38,005 nucleotides of DNA from positions 1 to 38,005 of the forward strand of contig SXOD01000034.1 of the NCBI GenBank assembly GCA_005776885.1. The letters are read 5' to 3'. Below, in pieces: positions 32,436-38,005 of the stretch (positions are counted from its first letter, which is position 1; every line of letters starts with the position of its first letter). The notes under the pieces were generated by a model that was given only the letters and a program-made list of their open reading frames with translations, had not been told where the DNA came from and made no database searches. Both the position numbers and the translations under genes were made by a program. Source of the DNA: Planctomycetia bacterium. Lineage in GTDB: Bacteria > Planctomycetota > Phycisphaerae > Phycisphaerales > SM1A02.

Positions 32436-32780
32436 ATGAGCATGAACATGCGCGCAAAGCGGCTGACAGGACTCCAGCTGGCACTCGCGACGACTGCCCT
32501 CTTGGCGTTCGCGACGGCGATGATCGGCTGTGAAACCAAGGAAGCAGCGGACGCCGCCGCTCCCGCCGCCGCCGCGAGCGACCATCCCAAGGGCGACCAT
32601 CCGAAGGGCGACCATCCCAAGGGCGACCATCCGAAGGGCGACCACCCCAAGGGCGACCACCCCAAGGGCGACCACCCGAAGAAGGACCATCCGAAGAAGG
32701 ACGCGCCTGCAGCCCCGGCAGCAGCGGATCCGGCAGCAGCGGCCACGGATCCAGCCCCAGCGGCCCCGTCGGGAAACTGA
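32436..32780 (+). CDS. DHPKG-repeat lipoprotein
   Basis: This 114-residue protein has a signal peptide with lipobox-like AMIGC (Cys32). An Ala-rich spacer and eight pentapeptides follow at residues 49-88: six DHPKG and two DHPKK. The C-terminus is Ala/Pro-rich. No family is named with confidence; similar His-Pro repeat lipoproteins seem to occur in planctomycetes. Regular His and Asp suggest metal binding, and regular Lys with the next gene suggests a transglutaminase-like substrate; both ideas are inference. GAAGGA precedes ATG 32436, and the next gene begins 11 bp later. Confidence 0.8.
   Translation: MSMNMRAKRLTGLQLALATTALLAFATAMIGCETKEAADAAAPAAAASDHPKGDHPKGDHPKGDHPKGDHPKGDHPKGDHPKKDHPKKDAPAAPAAADPAAAATDPAPAAPSGN
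32580..32699. repeat. 15-bp tandem repeat, 8 units, encoding DHPKG
   Basis: Eight 15-bp units with synonymous changes (CAT/CAC, CCC/CCG) encode the pentapeptide array. The synonymous variation indicates selection on the peptide rather than recent slippage alone. Confidence 0.95.
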
Positions 32781-32791
32781 AGGAGACTTCA

Positions 32792-34201
32792 ATGTTGAAG
32801 CGTGGTTCCGCACTCGCGTTGGCGGCGGTCGTTGTCATTGGTTCGATGTCGTTCGCTCGAGCGCAGTCGGAGATCCCCGATGTCGTCACTGACGACATCA
32901 GGGTCGGCATCGAGGCGCACATTGCCCGGGAGTCGGCGGCACACGGTGGCGTCTATCCGCTGGCCTTTGGAGACACCACGCTCAGCCTCAAGCTGGTTCG
33001 GGTCCACATGGAGTACCTCTCCAACCTCGGGCCGGGTCGCCACTTTGCGTGTGTCGACATGGCGGCGGATGATGGCAACGTCTACGACGTGGATTTCTTC
33101 CTGACCGGCGATCCGGGTGCGATGGAGGTGACCGAGCGGACGGTCCACAAGATCAACGGCAAGCCGTTCTACTCGTGGGAGCAGCACGACGACGAGACTT
33201 GGAGTCGCGTTCCGACCGAGGGTGCAGACCGCGAGCTCCTTGGGGTCGTGGAGGGTCGTGATCGATTCGAGTTCGTGTACCTGTGCACGCTTCCCTCGAT
33301 GGACCAGCCATCCAGGATGTGGATTCCGCTCCCATCCACCGATGCATTCCAGCGCGTGACGGTGAAGGAGATCCTCGCGCCGGGATCGCAGCGCACGCTC
33401 ACCGACGCGGCGCATGGCAACGAGGTGCTGTTCCTGGAACTCTCGCCCGCGGACAGCCACCAGCAGGTGGTGCTTCGCTTGGAGGTGGAGCGGGTCGAGA
33501 AGGGAGTTCACGGTGACGAATCGGGCGACCCATCGAAGCACTTGGCGGATGAGCGCTTGGTCCATGTGGATGAATCGATCCGCCAGATTGCCGCCTCGGT
33601 CACCGATGGCAAGGAACAGAATGACCTCACCCGGGCCCGTGCGCTCTACGACCACACGATCGACACCTTCAGGTACATGAAGTTTGGCCAGGGTTGGGGC
33701 AAGGGGGATGCCAAGCGCGCGGCCACGGCGACCTCGGGCAACTGCACGGACTACCACGCCTACTTCATCGCGCTTGCCCGTGCGTCGGGAATCCCCGCGC
33801 GGTTTGCGATCGGCGCGGCGGTTCCATCCGAGCGCGATGCCGGCGGTGTCGACGGCTACCACTGCTGGGCGGAGTTCTATGCCGACGGAAAGTGGTGGCC
33901 CGTCGACATCAGCGAGGCCGACAAGTACACCGCGCTCTCGACCTACTATTTTGGCCGCCATCCGGCCAATCGAGTGGAGTTCAGCCGGGGGCGAGACTTG
34001 GTGGTGGACCCTGGACCGGTGTCGGGGCCGATCAACTTCCTGGCGTATCCGGTGCTGGAAGTCGGCGGCAAGCCGGTCGAGGTGAAGCCGCAGTTTGGGT
34101 TCACGAGACTGGAGCCGGCGCCTGCGGTGCGGGTCGTGCCCGCCGCGCCCGCTTCGCCTGCACTGCCCGCCGCGCCCGCGTCGCAGAAGACCACCGACTA
34201 A
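32792..34201 (+). CDS. Exported transglutaminase-like protein
   Basis: This 469-residue protein has a signal peptide (MLKRGSALALAAVVVIGSMSFARAQ). The transglutaminase-like core has a full papain-type triad: SGNCTDYHAYF (Cys318), DGYHCWAEFY (His357) and WWPVDISEA (Asp372). The N-terminal 250 residues form an additional beta-rich region. The C-terminus is Ala/Pro-rich. Bacterial members can be peptidases or cross-linking enzymes. It forms an operon with the Lys-rich DHPKG lipoprotein, a possible partner or substrate. Its stop overlaps that of the convergent SDR gene by 4 nt. Confidence 0.88.
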   Translation: MLKRGSALALAAVVVIGSMSFARAQSEIPDVVTDDIRVGIEAHIARESAAHGGVYPLAFGDTTLSLKLVRVHMEYLSNLGPGRHFACVDMAADDGNVYDVDFFLTGDPGAMEVTERTVHKINGKPFYSWEQHDDETWSRVPTEGADRELLGVVEGRDRFEFVYLCTLPSMDQPSRMWIPLPSTDAFQRVTVKEILAPGSQRTLTDAAHGNEVLFLELSPADSHQQVVLRLEVERVEKGVHGDESGDPSKHLADERLVHVDESIRQIAASVTDGKEQNDLTRARALYDHTIDTFRYMKFGQGWGKGDAKRAATATSGNCTDYHAYFIALARASGIPARFAIGAAVPSERDAGGVDGYHCWAEFYADGKWWPVDISEADKYTALSTYYFGRHPANRVEFSRGRDLVVDPGPVSGPINFLAYPVLEVGGKPVEVKPQFGFTRLEPAPAVRVVPAAPASPALPAAPASQKTTD

Positions 34202-34962
34202 CCCACCGTCATCCCGCCGTTGACATGGATGTCCTGCCCGGTCACGAAGTCCGCGGCGGGACTGGCGAGGTACACGACCGCGCCGGCAACATCGTGTGGC
34301 ACGCCCCATCGGCCCATCGGGATGAGCGACTTGTAGGCATCCTTCGCCTCCTGCGGGTCGGTGTCGTGGCGCTCGACTGGAATCCAGCCCGGTGCGATCA
34401 TGTTGACGGTGATGTGCCAAGGCGCCAGCTCGTTGGCCATCGAGCGGGACCAACCGATCTGTCCGCCCTTCGCCGCGACATACGCCGAAAAGGGCGCTTG
34501 CCCGCGATTGAACGACTCGGTCGTCATGCTGATGAGTCGACCCCATCGCTGCTGTTTCATGTGCGGCAGCACCGCGCGCGTGATGAGGTATGGGCTCTTG
34601 ATGAAGTAATCGATCATCGACTGGTAGAAGGCCCAGTCGTATTCCTCGATCGGCTTGAGCGGCTGGAGTGGCGTCGCGTTGAAGACGACGATGTCGATGG
34701 GGCCCAGCGTGGAGGCGACTGACGCCGCGAGCTGGTTGACCGCCGCTTCGTCGATCACGCTGGCGCGGAAGGAGTCGCCCTCGTAGCCCAGGGCGCGGTA
34801 TTCCTGGAGGACGCGGTCGGCGAGGGTCGAGTCGTTGTAGTAGTTGAACGCGACCCTGGCGCCCGCCGAGCCCAGCGCGAACGCCATGGCCTTGCCCAGG
34901 CCGCGGGTGGAGCCGGTCACCAGCGCGACCTTGCCAACAAGTGAAAAATTGGGGGCCGTCAT
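34198..34962 (-). CDS. Short-chain dehydrogenase/reductase (SDR)
   Basis: This 254-residue SDR has a TGSTRGLGKA nucleotide-binding loop (Gly-rich, about residues 16-25), FNATPLQP in place of the usual NNAG, and the catalytic FSAYVAAKGG (Tyr and Lys). The position 13 residues before the Tyr, normally Ser, is Thr. The end PADFVTGQDIHVNGGMTVG is typical of 3-oxoacyl-ACP-reductase-like SDRs. The substrate is unknown. I chose ATG 34962 because upstream in-frame sequence runs into a palindromic control region. Confidence 0.9.
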   Translation of the reverse strand: MTAPNFSLVGKVALVTGSTRGLGKAMAFALGSAGARVAFNYYNDSTLADRVLQEYRALGYEGDSFRASVIDEAAVNQLAASVASTLGPIDIVVFNATPLQPLKPIEEYDWAFYQSMIDYFIKSPYLITRAVLPHMKQQRWGRLISMTTESFNRGQAPFSAYVAAKGGQIGWSRSMANELAPWHITVNMIAPGWIPVERHDTDPQEAKDAYKSLIPMGRWGVPHDVAGAVVYLASPAADFVTGQDIHVNGGMTVG

Positions 34963-34989
34963 CGCGGGGATCGTAGGGTGGCGGGGGAG

Positions 34990-35048
34990 CCCCCGAGCAT
35001 TCATCAAAAGTTGCATTCCGAATGCTCATTCTGATGAGAGCTCGGGGG
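34990..35048. promoter_or_regulatory. Large imperfect palindrome between divergent genes
   Basis: A 17-bp arm at 34990-35006 pairs with 35032-35048 at 15 of 17 positions. The enclosed 25 bases contain a second dyad, GCATT-CCG-AATGC (35013-35025). It lies between the SDR start (34962, minus) and the phosphoesterase start (35088, plus). It may be an operator, a cruciform, or a terminator for inbound transcripts, since the right arm ends in G-runs followed by TTT. Confidence 0.6.
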
Positions 35049-35075
35049 GTTTGAGGGGCCGTCGCCGCAAAGTGG

Positions 35076-35081
35076 CATAAT
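35076..35081 (+). promoter_or_regulatory. Putative -10 box CATAAT for the phosphoesterase
   Basis: CATAAT ends 6 nt before ATG 35088. A GCGGGG stretch in between could act as a weak ribosome-binding site but is too close to the ATG. Confidence 0.4.
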
Positions 35082-35087
35082 GCGGGG

Positions 35088-36128
35088 ATGACTCCGCACG
35101 ACCACTCCATCGAACCTGTTGAACCTCGCGAAACTCTGGATAGACGCCATTTTCTGGGAACGGGACTGATGGCCGTGGGGGCAGGAGCGCTGGCCGGAAC
35201 CGGCGTGCTCGCAGGAGTGGGTTGTGAATCGACCAAGGGCGCGGCGGGGGCCGCGACACTCGCCGCACCGAAGCGCTCCCTCCGCGTGGCGCACCTCACT
35301 GATGTGCATGTGCAGCCCGAACGCAACGCGGAGGCGGGCATGTCGGCGTGCCTGGCGCATGCGCAGGAGCGCAGGCCGGACCTCATCATCACTGGCGGCG
35401 ACGCCGTCATGGATGTGTTTGGGCAGCCGCAACCGCGCGCGGACCTGCTGCGGGGTGTGTGGCAGGGTCGACTCAAGCAAGACTGCTCCGTGCCGACGCT
35501 GCACACCTGCGGCAACCACGACATCTTTGGATGGAACAGGAAGGACAGCAAGACGACCGGCGCGGAGGCCGACTGGGGCAAGCGCTATGCCTGCGAACTC
35601 TTCGGGATTCCCAAGACGTACCACTCGTGCGACCGCGGCGGATGGAGAATCATCGTGCTGGACAGCACGCAGCCAAGCGGCGGCGGCTATGTCGCGTACT
35701 GCGATGCGGAACAGTTGGAGTGGCTCGAGAAGACGCTTGCCGCGACGCCCAAGACCACGCCCATCGTGGTGGTGTCGCACATCCCGATCCTCTCGCTGTG
35801 CGCGCTGACCTACTGGGGGCCGAGAAAGCCCGAGACGATCGGGACCGACACGGCGATTCCGGCGGGGGAGATGCACACCGATGGCGTGATGCTGCACGAC
35901 CTCTTCCGCAAGCACGGCGGCGTGAAGCTGTGCCTGTCGGGGCATGTGCATCTCTTTGATCGATGCACGCTGGACGGCATCACCTACATCTGCGACGGCG
36001 CGGTGTGCGGCAGCTGGTGGAAGGGTGATTGTCAGGGCGTTCCGGCGGGGTACGGCGTGGTCGACTTCTTCCAGGATGGCACTTTCACACATGAGTATGT
36101 GGACTACGGATGGAAGGCGCAGGGGTGA
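35088..36128 (+). CDS. Metallophosphoesterase, Tat-exported lipoprotein
   Basis: This 346-residue calcineurin-like phosphoesterase has a twin-arginine signal (RRHFLG at 19-24) followed by a hydrophobic stretch and lipobox AGVGC (Cys46). The metal-binding motifs are complete: HLTDVHVQ (Asp72, His74), GGDAVMD (Asp105), CGNHD (Asn143, His144), VVSHIPI and SGHVHLFD. It should hydrolyse a phosphomono- or diester in the periplasm; no substrate can be assigned. The stop overlaps the GTG of the glutathione peroxidase gene (GTGA), indicating an operon. Confidence 0.92.
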   Translation: MTPHDHSIEPVEPRETLDRRHFLGTGLMAVGAGALAGTGVLAGVGCESTKGAAGAATLAAPKRSLRVAHLTDVHVQPERNAEAGMSACLAHAQERRPDLIITGGDAVMDVFGQPQPRADLLRGVWQGRLKQDCSVPTLHTCGNHDIFGWNRKDSKTTGAEADWGKRYACELFGIPKTYHSCDRGGWRIIVLDSTQPSGGGYVAYCDAEQLEWLEKTLAATPKTTPIVVVSHIPILSLCALTYWGPRKPETIGTDTAIPAGEMHTDGVMLHDLFRKHGGVKLCLSGHVHLFDRCTLDGITYICDGAVCGSWWKGDCQGVPAGYGVVDFFQDGTFTHEYVDYGWKAQG

Positions 36129-36796
36129 GGGGGGCAAGTGCCTTCAACCGCAGGCCCCGAGGCGTGAGCTCGCCCGCGCGGACGCGCGTGGGAGCTCGAC
36201 TGGCCGCGCTCGCCGTAGCCTCCGCGGCACTCATCATGCATTTCTCAGCCTGTGACAATCGAATCGTGACGGCGCCGATCGCGCCCAATGCCCCGGCCAC
36301 GGACATTCTGGCCATTCGCGTGCCGACCCTTGACGGCGGCACGACCGACCTCTCCGCGTACCGGGGTCAGGTGCTGCTTATCGTCAATGTCGCCAGCAAG
36401 TGCGGCTACACCAAGCAGTATGCGGGCCTCCAAGAACTGCATGATCGATTCAAGGGGCAGGGGTTCAGCGTGATCGCGTTCCCATGCAACGACTTTGGCG
36501 GCCAGGAGCCGGGAGGAAAGGCGGAGATTCAGGCGTGCGCCGCTGGGTTCAGCGCAGACTTTCCCATCATGGGCAAGGTGCGAGTGAAGGCTGGCGAGAT
36601 CGATGGCGCGCCGCAGAGCGAGCTCTACGCCACGCTCGGCAACGCGACCGGGCAGCTGCCCGTGTGGAACTTCGGCAAGTACCTCGTCGGCCGCGACGGC
36701 AAGCCCGTGGCGTTCTTCGGCACGGCCGTGGACCCGATGAGCCCAGAGGTGGTTGAGGCGGTGGTGGTGGGGGTTAGGCCGGGCGGCAGGGACTAG
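36125..36796 (+). CDS. Glutathione peroxidase family protein, predicted lipoprotein
   Basis: This protein of 223 residues reduces peroxides, probably with thioredoxin as donor as in most bacterial Cys-type members. The peroxidatic site is NVASKCGYTKQYAGL (Cys93). FPCNDFGGQEPGG supplies the conserved Gln127 but has Asp where Gln is usual (FPCNQFGGQEP). LPVWNFGKYLV gives the Trp and Asn of the catalytic tetrad. The N-terminus is an Arg-rich segment followed by a hydrophobic helix and HFSAC lipobox (Cys43). GTG 36125 is preferred for its GTGA overlap with the previous gene; ATG 36110 is possible. It ends in a CTAG overlap with vsr. Confidence 0.87.
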   Translation: MRGASAFNRRPRGVSSPARTRVGARLAALAVASAALIMHFSACDNRIVTAPIAPNAPATDILAIRVPTLDGGTTDLSAYRGQVLLIVNVASKCGYTKQYAGLQELHDRFKGQGFSVIAFPCNDFGGQEPGGKAEIQACAAGFSADFPIMGKVRVKAGEIDGAPQSELYATLGNATGQLPVWNFGKYLVGRDGKPVAFFGTAVDPMSPEVVEAVVVGVRPGGRD

Positions 36797-37257
36797 TCGC
36801 GCACGCTGCGGCCGCGTTGGAGGAGCCGCCGGACGATTGACGGCCAGCGGTTGGGATCGATCGCCTCGGGTTGCGTGGGCAACTCGCACTCCCACACCAC
36901 GATCACTCGCCACCCCATCGCGGTGAGAGTTGCGTGAGCCTTGCGGTCACGCGCCCGGTTGCGGCGCAGCTTGTCAACCCACCACGCGCGGTTGCGCTTC
37001 GGCAGCGACGACTTCAAGCATCCGATGTGCCGGTGCCAGAAGCACCCGTGGACAAAGATCACCGTCTTGTGCTTGGGAAGCACAATGTCAGGGCAACCTG
37101 GGAGCGCTCGGACATTGACTCGGAAGCGGAACCCGGAGCGGTGAAGCGCGGAGCGGACGAGCAGCTCGGGCGCGGTGTCCTTCCCGCGAATGGAGCGCAT
37201 GATGCGCGAGCGGGCGGGGGTTGGCGGGAGTGGATGCTCCGGTAGGCTCTTCCGCAT
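36793..37257 (-). CDS. vsr: Very short patch repair (Vsr) endonuclease
   Basis: This 154-residue protein nicks next to T:G mismatches formed by deamination of 5-methylcytosine. The family core is present: RSRIMRSIRGKDTAPELLVR, FRFRVNVRALPGCPDIVLPKH (Asp57, catalytic metal ligand), and TVIFVHGCFWHRHIGC (His70, Trp74, His75). The C-terminus RRNRARDRKAHATLTAMGWRVIVVWECEL is typical. No cytosine-5 methyltransferase is visible in the window, although Vsr normally sits beside one. The start could lie 15 codons further up. It is convergent with the peroxidase gene. Confidence 0.92.
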   Translation of the reverse strand: MRKSLPEHPLPPTPARSRIMRSIRGKDTAPELLVRSALHRSGFRFRVNVRALPGCPDIVLPKHKTVIFVHGCFWHRHIGCLKSSLPKRNRAWWVDKLRRNRARDRKAHATLTAMGWRVIVVWECELPTQPEAIDPNRWPSIVRRLLQRGRSVRD

Positions 37258-37773
37258 GGCCGGGCGCCTCATGATCGCGACCAAGGTACTGCGGTCCGGT
37301 CCCAGCCCGCCTGCGGATCGGTAGGCCAAGTTCTTTTCACGCGGCGATCCTCGCCCGGATCCGAGATGTGCTCGCCTTCAACCTATTCTTCGTAAAGGTC
37401 ACCGAGAGGTCAGGGCACGGCGGCGACGGGAGAGGGGCAATCTTCGCTGCCACCATAGGCTTGACCCGCGAGCACGGGTGAATCACGCACTAGGGCACGA
37501 TCACGACCGAAGCGCCCGAAAGTGTGGGACTTCAACCCCACGCGGCGCCTTGCCGCTGAAAGCATCGCGACCGTCTTAATCCTCATCGAACTTCGTAGCG
37601 GCGAGTGCCTGGGGTGGACCCTCTGCGAGTTCGGGCACCGCTTCAATAACCACCAGGTTATTGGACTGATCTAGAATCAGACGCTCGCAGCGCACCGAAT
37701 CATCCCCTCAGGCAAGCCCGCCGAGAACCATCGGCAACCTGTTCCATCGCTTGATGCGATACACTTGCACGCC
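37258..37773. other. Gene-poor interval upstream of vsr
   Basis: No recognisable gene is present. A possible 39-codon frame on the minus strand (37576-37695, GTG start with GAGGGG 9 nt upstream, ending ATKFDED) has no known family. The interval may once have held a methyltransferase or other partner of vsr; no trace is recognisable. Confidence 0.4.
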
Positions 37774-37882
37774 ATGCGCGTGGGAATACGTCCGGGCGTC
37801 AACATCCTCGCCGTGCTCCAGCACCTGGAATACAAGCCTTGGTACGCCCTTGCGGAATATGTTGTGTACCGCATCCAGTTTC
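37774..37882 (+). pseudogene. 5' remnant of a GHKL/HSP90-type ATPase, cut by an insertion sequence
   Basis: The first 31 residues, MRVGIRPGVNILAVLQHLEY followed by KPWYALAEYV, closely resemble the start of large ATP-binding proteins of defence islands whose next residues are DN-A-IQS, the ATP-binding N-box. Here those residues read VVYRIQF, so the Asn is lost, and similarity ends at 37882, just before TGAGACA, the probable end of an insertion sequence. TACACT lies 8 nt before ATG 37774. Recognition rests on memory of the N-terminal motif, and the fragment is short. Confidence 0.5.
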
Positions 37883-38005
37883 TGAGACAAGTTGAAGTTG
37901 GTATTCACGCGGCCTCCCCGAGGAGGATGCGTCGGTGCGCTGCGGGCGTTCGGTAGCCGATCCGCCCGATGATCCAGTGGTTGTTGAAGCGGCGGGCGAA
38001 GTCGC
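37883..38005 (-). mobile_element. Insertion-sequence end with the C-terminus of a transposase
   Basis: On the minus strand, 32 residues (DFARRFNNHWIIGRIGYRTPAAHRR, then ILLGEAA and a stop at 37905-37907) match the end of DDE transposases of IS3 or IS481 type, in which RFNNHW and GYRTPA are characteristic. The probable element end is TGAGACA at 37883-37889. The rest of the element lies beyond the window. It interrupts the ATPase remnant. Confidence 0.7.

Noticed and set aside
32580-32699. Regular 15-bp repeats as a possible CRISPR array
   Set aside because: The units are contiguous with no unique spacers and code for DHPKG in a lipoprotein frame with signal peptide and ribosome-binding site.
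32789-35581. 930-codon open frame on the minus strand
   Set aside because: It runs antisense through the transglutaminase gene and out of frame through the SDR gene. Both have complete catalytic motifs, so this is a GC-driven shadow.
37708-37908. 66-codon minus-strand frame at the right end
   Set aside because: It is antisense to the recognisable ATPase N-terminus and begins inside the insertion-sequence end; no family resemblance.
1-38005. tRNA and rRNA genes
   Set aside because: I looked for cloverleaf-like segments with a GTTCRA T-loop and for rRNA-conserved stretches and saw none I could support; a covariance-model search would be decisive.

Overview
The window is a GC-rich, gene-dense bacterial chromosome segment of about 38 kb. 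The gene content suggests a planctomycete-like, possibly phycisphaeral, bacterium: CotH-kinase, DUF3500, gingipain-type C25, deiodinase-like and acetolactate-decarboxylase-like secreted proteins, many lipoproteins, and low-complexity DHPKG and GGPGG proteins. This placement is inferred from gene families only; no rRNA or marker phylogeny is available.

Left part (1-9.1 kb): a scarred toxin-antitoxin island. A truncated DUF6088 antitoxin and a frameshifted AbiEii toxin lie at 2-1247, an unrelated truncated AbiEi antitoxin at 8425-8823, and an apparently intact hipBA pair at 2642-4320. A perfect 88-bp inverted repeat (54-141 and 8474-8561) abuts both antitoxin fragments, and a diverged third copy lies near 1405-1492. 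The 8.3 kb between the perfect copies also carries a GNAT acetyltransferase, a CocE-type hydrolase, a lipoprotein beta-carbonic anhydrase and a DUF3500 lipoprotein. Recombination between the copies would invert the segment.

Middle part (9.1-20.3 kb): housekeeping and cell-envelope genes. These are DUF1801, an S4 RNA-binding protein, the addB-addA recombination nuclease operon, a deiodinase-like thioredoxin-fold protein, a DUF2238 membrane protein, a four-helix membrane protein, a C25 peptidase and a PPK2 polyphosphate kinase. Next (20.3-23.2 kb) comes a mercury-type operon on the minus strand: merR, a Cys-rich exported peptide, a three-part fusion (thioredoxin-like, MerT-like and HMA domains) and nnrS. 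It has a good MerR-type operator-promoter.

Right part (23.3-37.3 kb): an internally deleted purU remnant; a DUF2459-like lipoprotein downstream of a remarkable 1019-residue lipoprotein joining amidase, HExxH metallopeptidase and NHL-propeller regions; an acetolactate-decarboxylase-like lipoprotein divergent from a CotH protein; a sugar-binding protein with galactose mutarotase; a DHPKG-repeat lipoprotein with an exported transglutaminase-like protein; an SDR oxidoreductase; a Tat-exported metallophosphoesterase with a glutathione peroxidase; and a Vsr endonuclease. At the extreme right, the first residues of a GHKL/HSP90-type ATPase are cut by the end of an insertion sequence, which looks like the remains of a second defence locus.

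Two window-wide patterns stand out. First, at least ten genes have a TANNNT-like -10 box ending 5-8 nt before the start codon and no Shine-Dalgarno sequence, so leaderless transcription may be common. Second, genes are packed by 4-nt overlaps: ATGA or GTGA between co-directional genes and CTAG, TTAG or CTAA between convergent stops.
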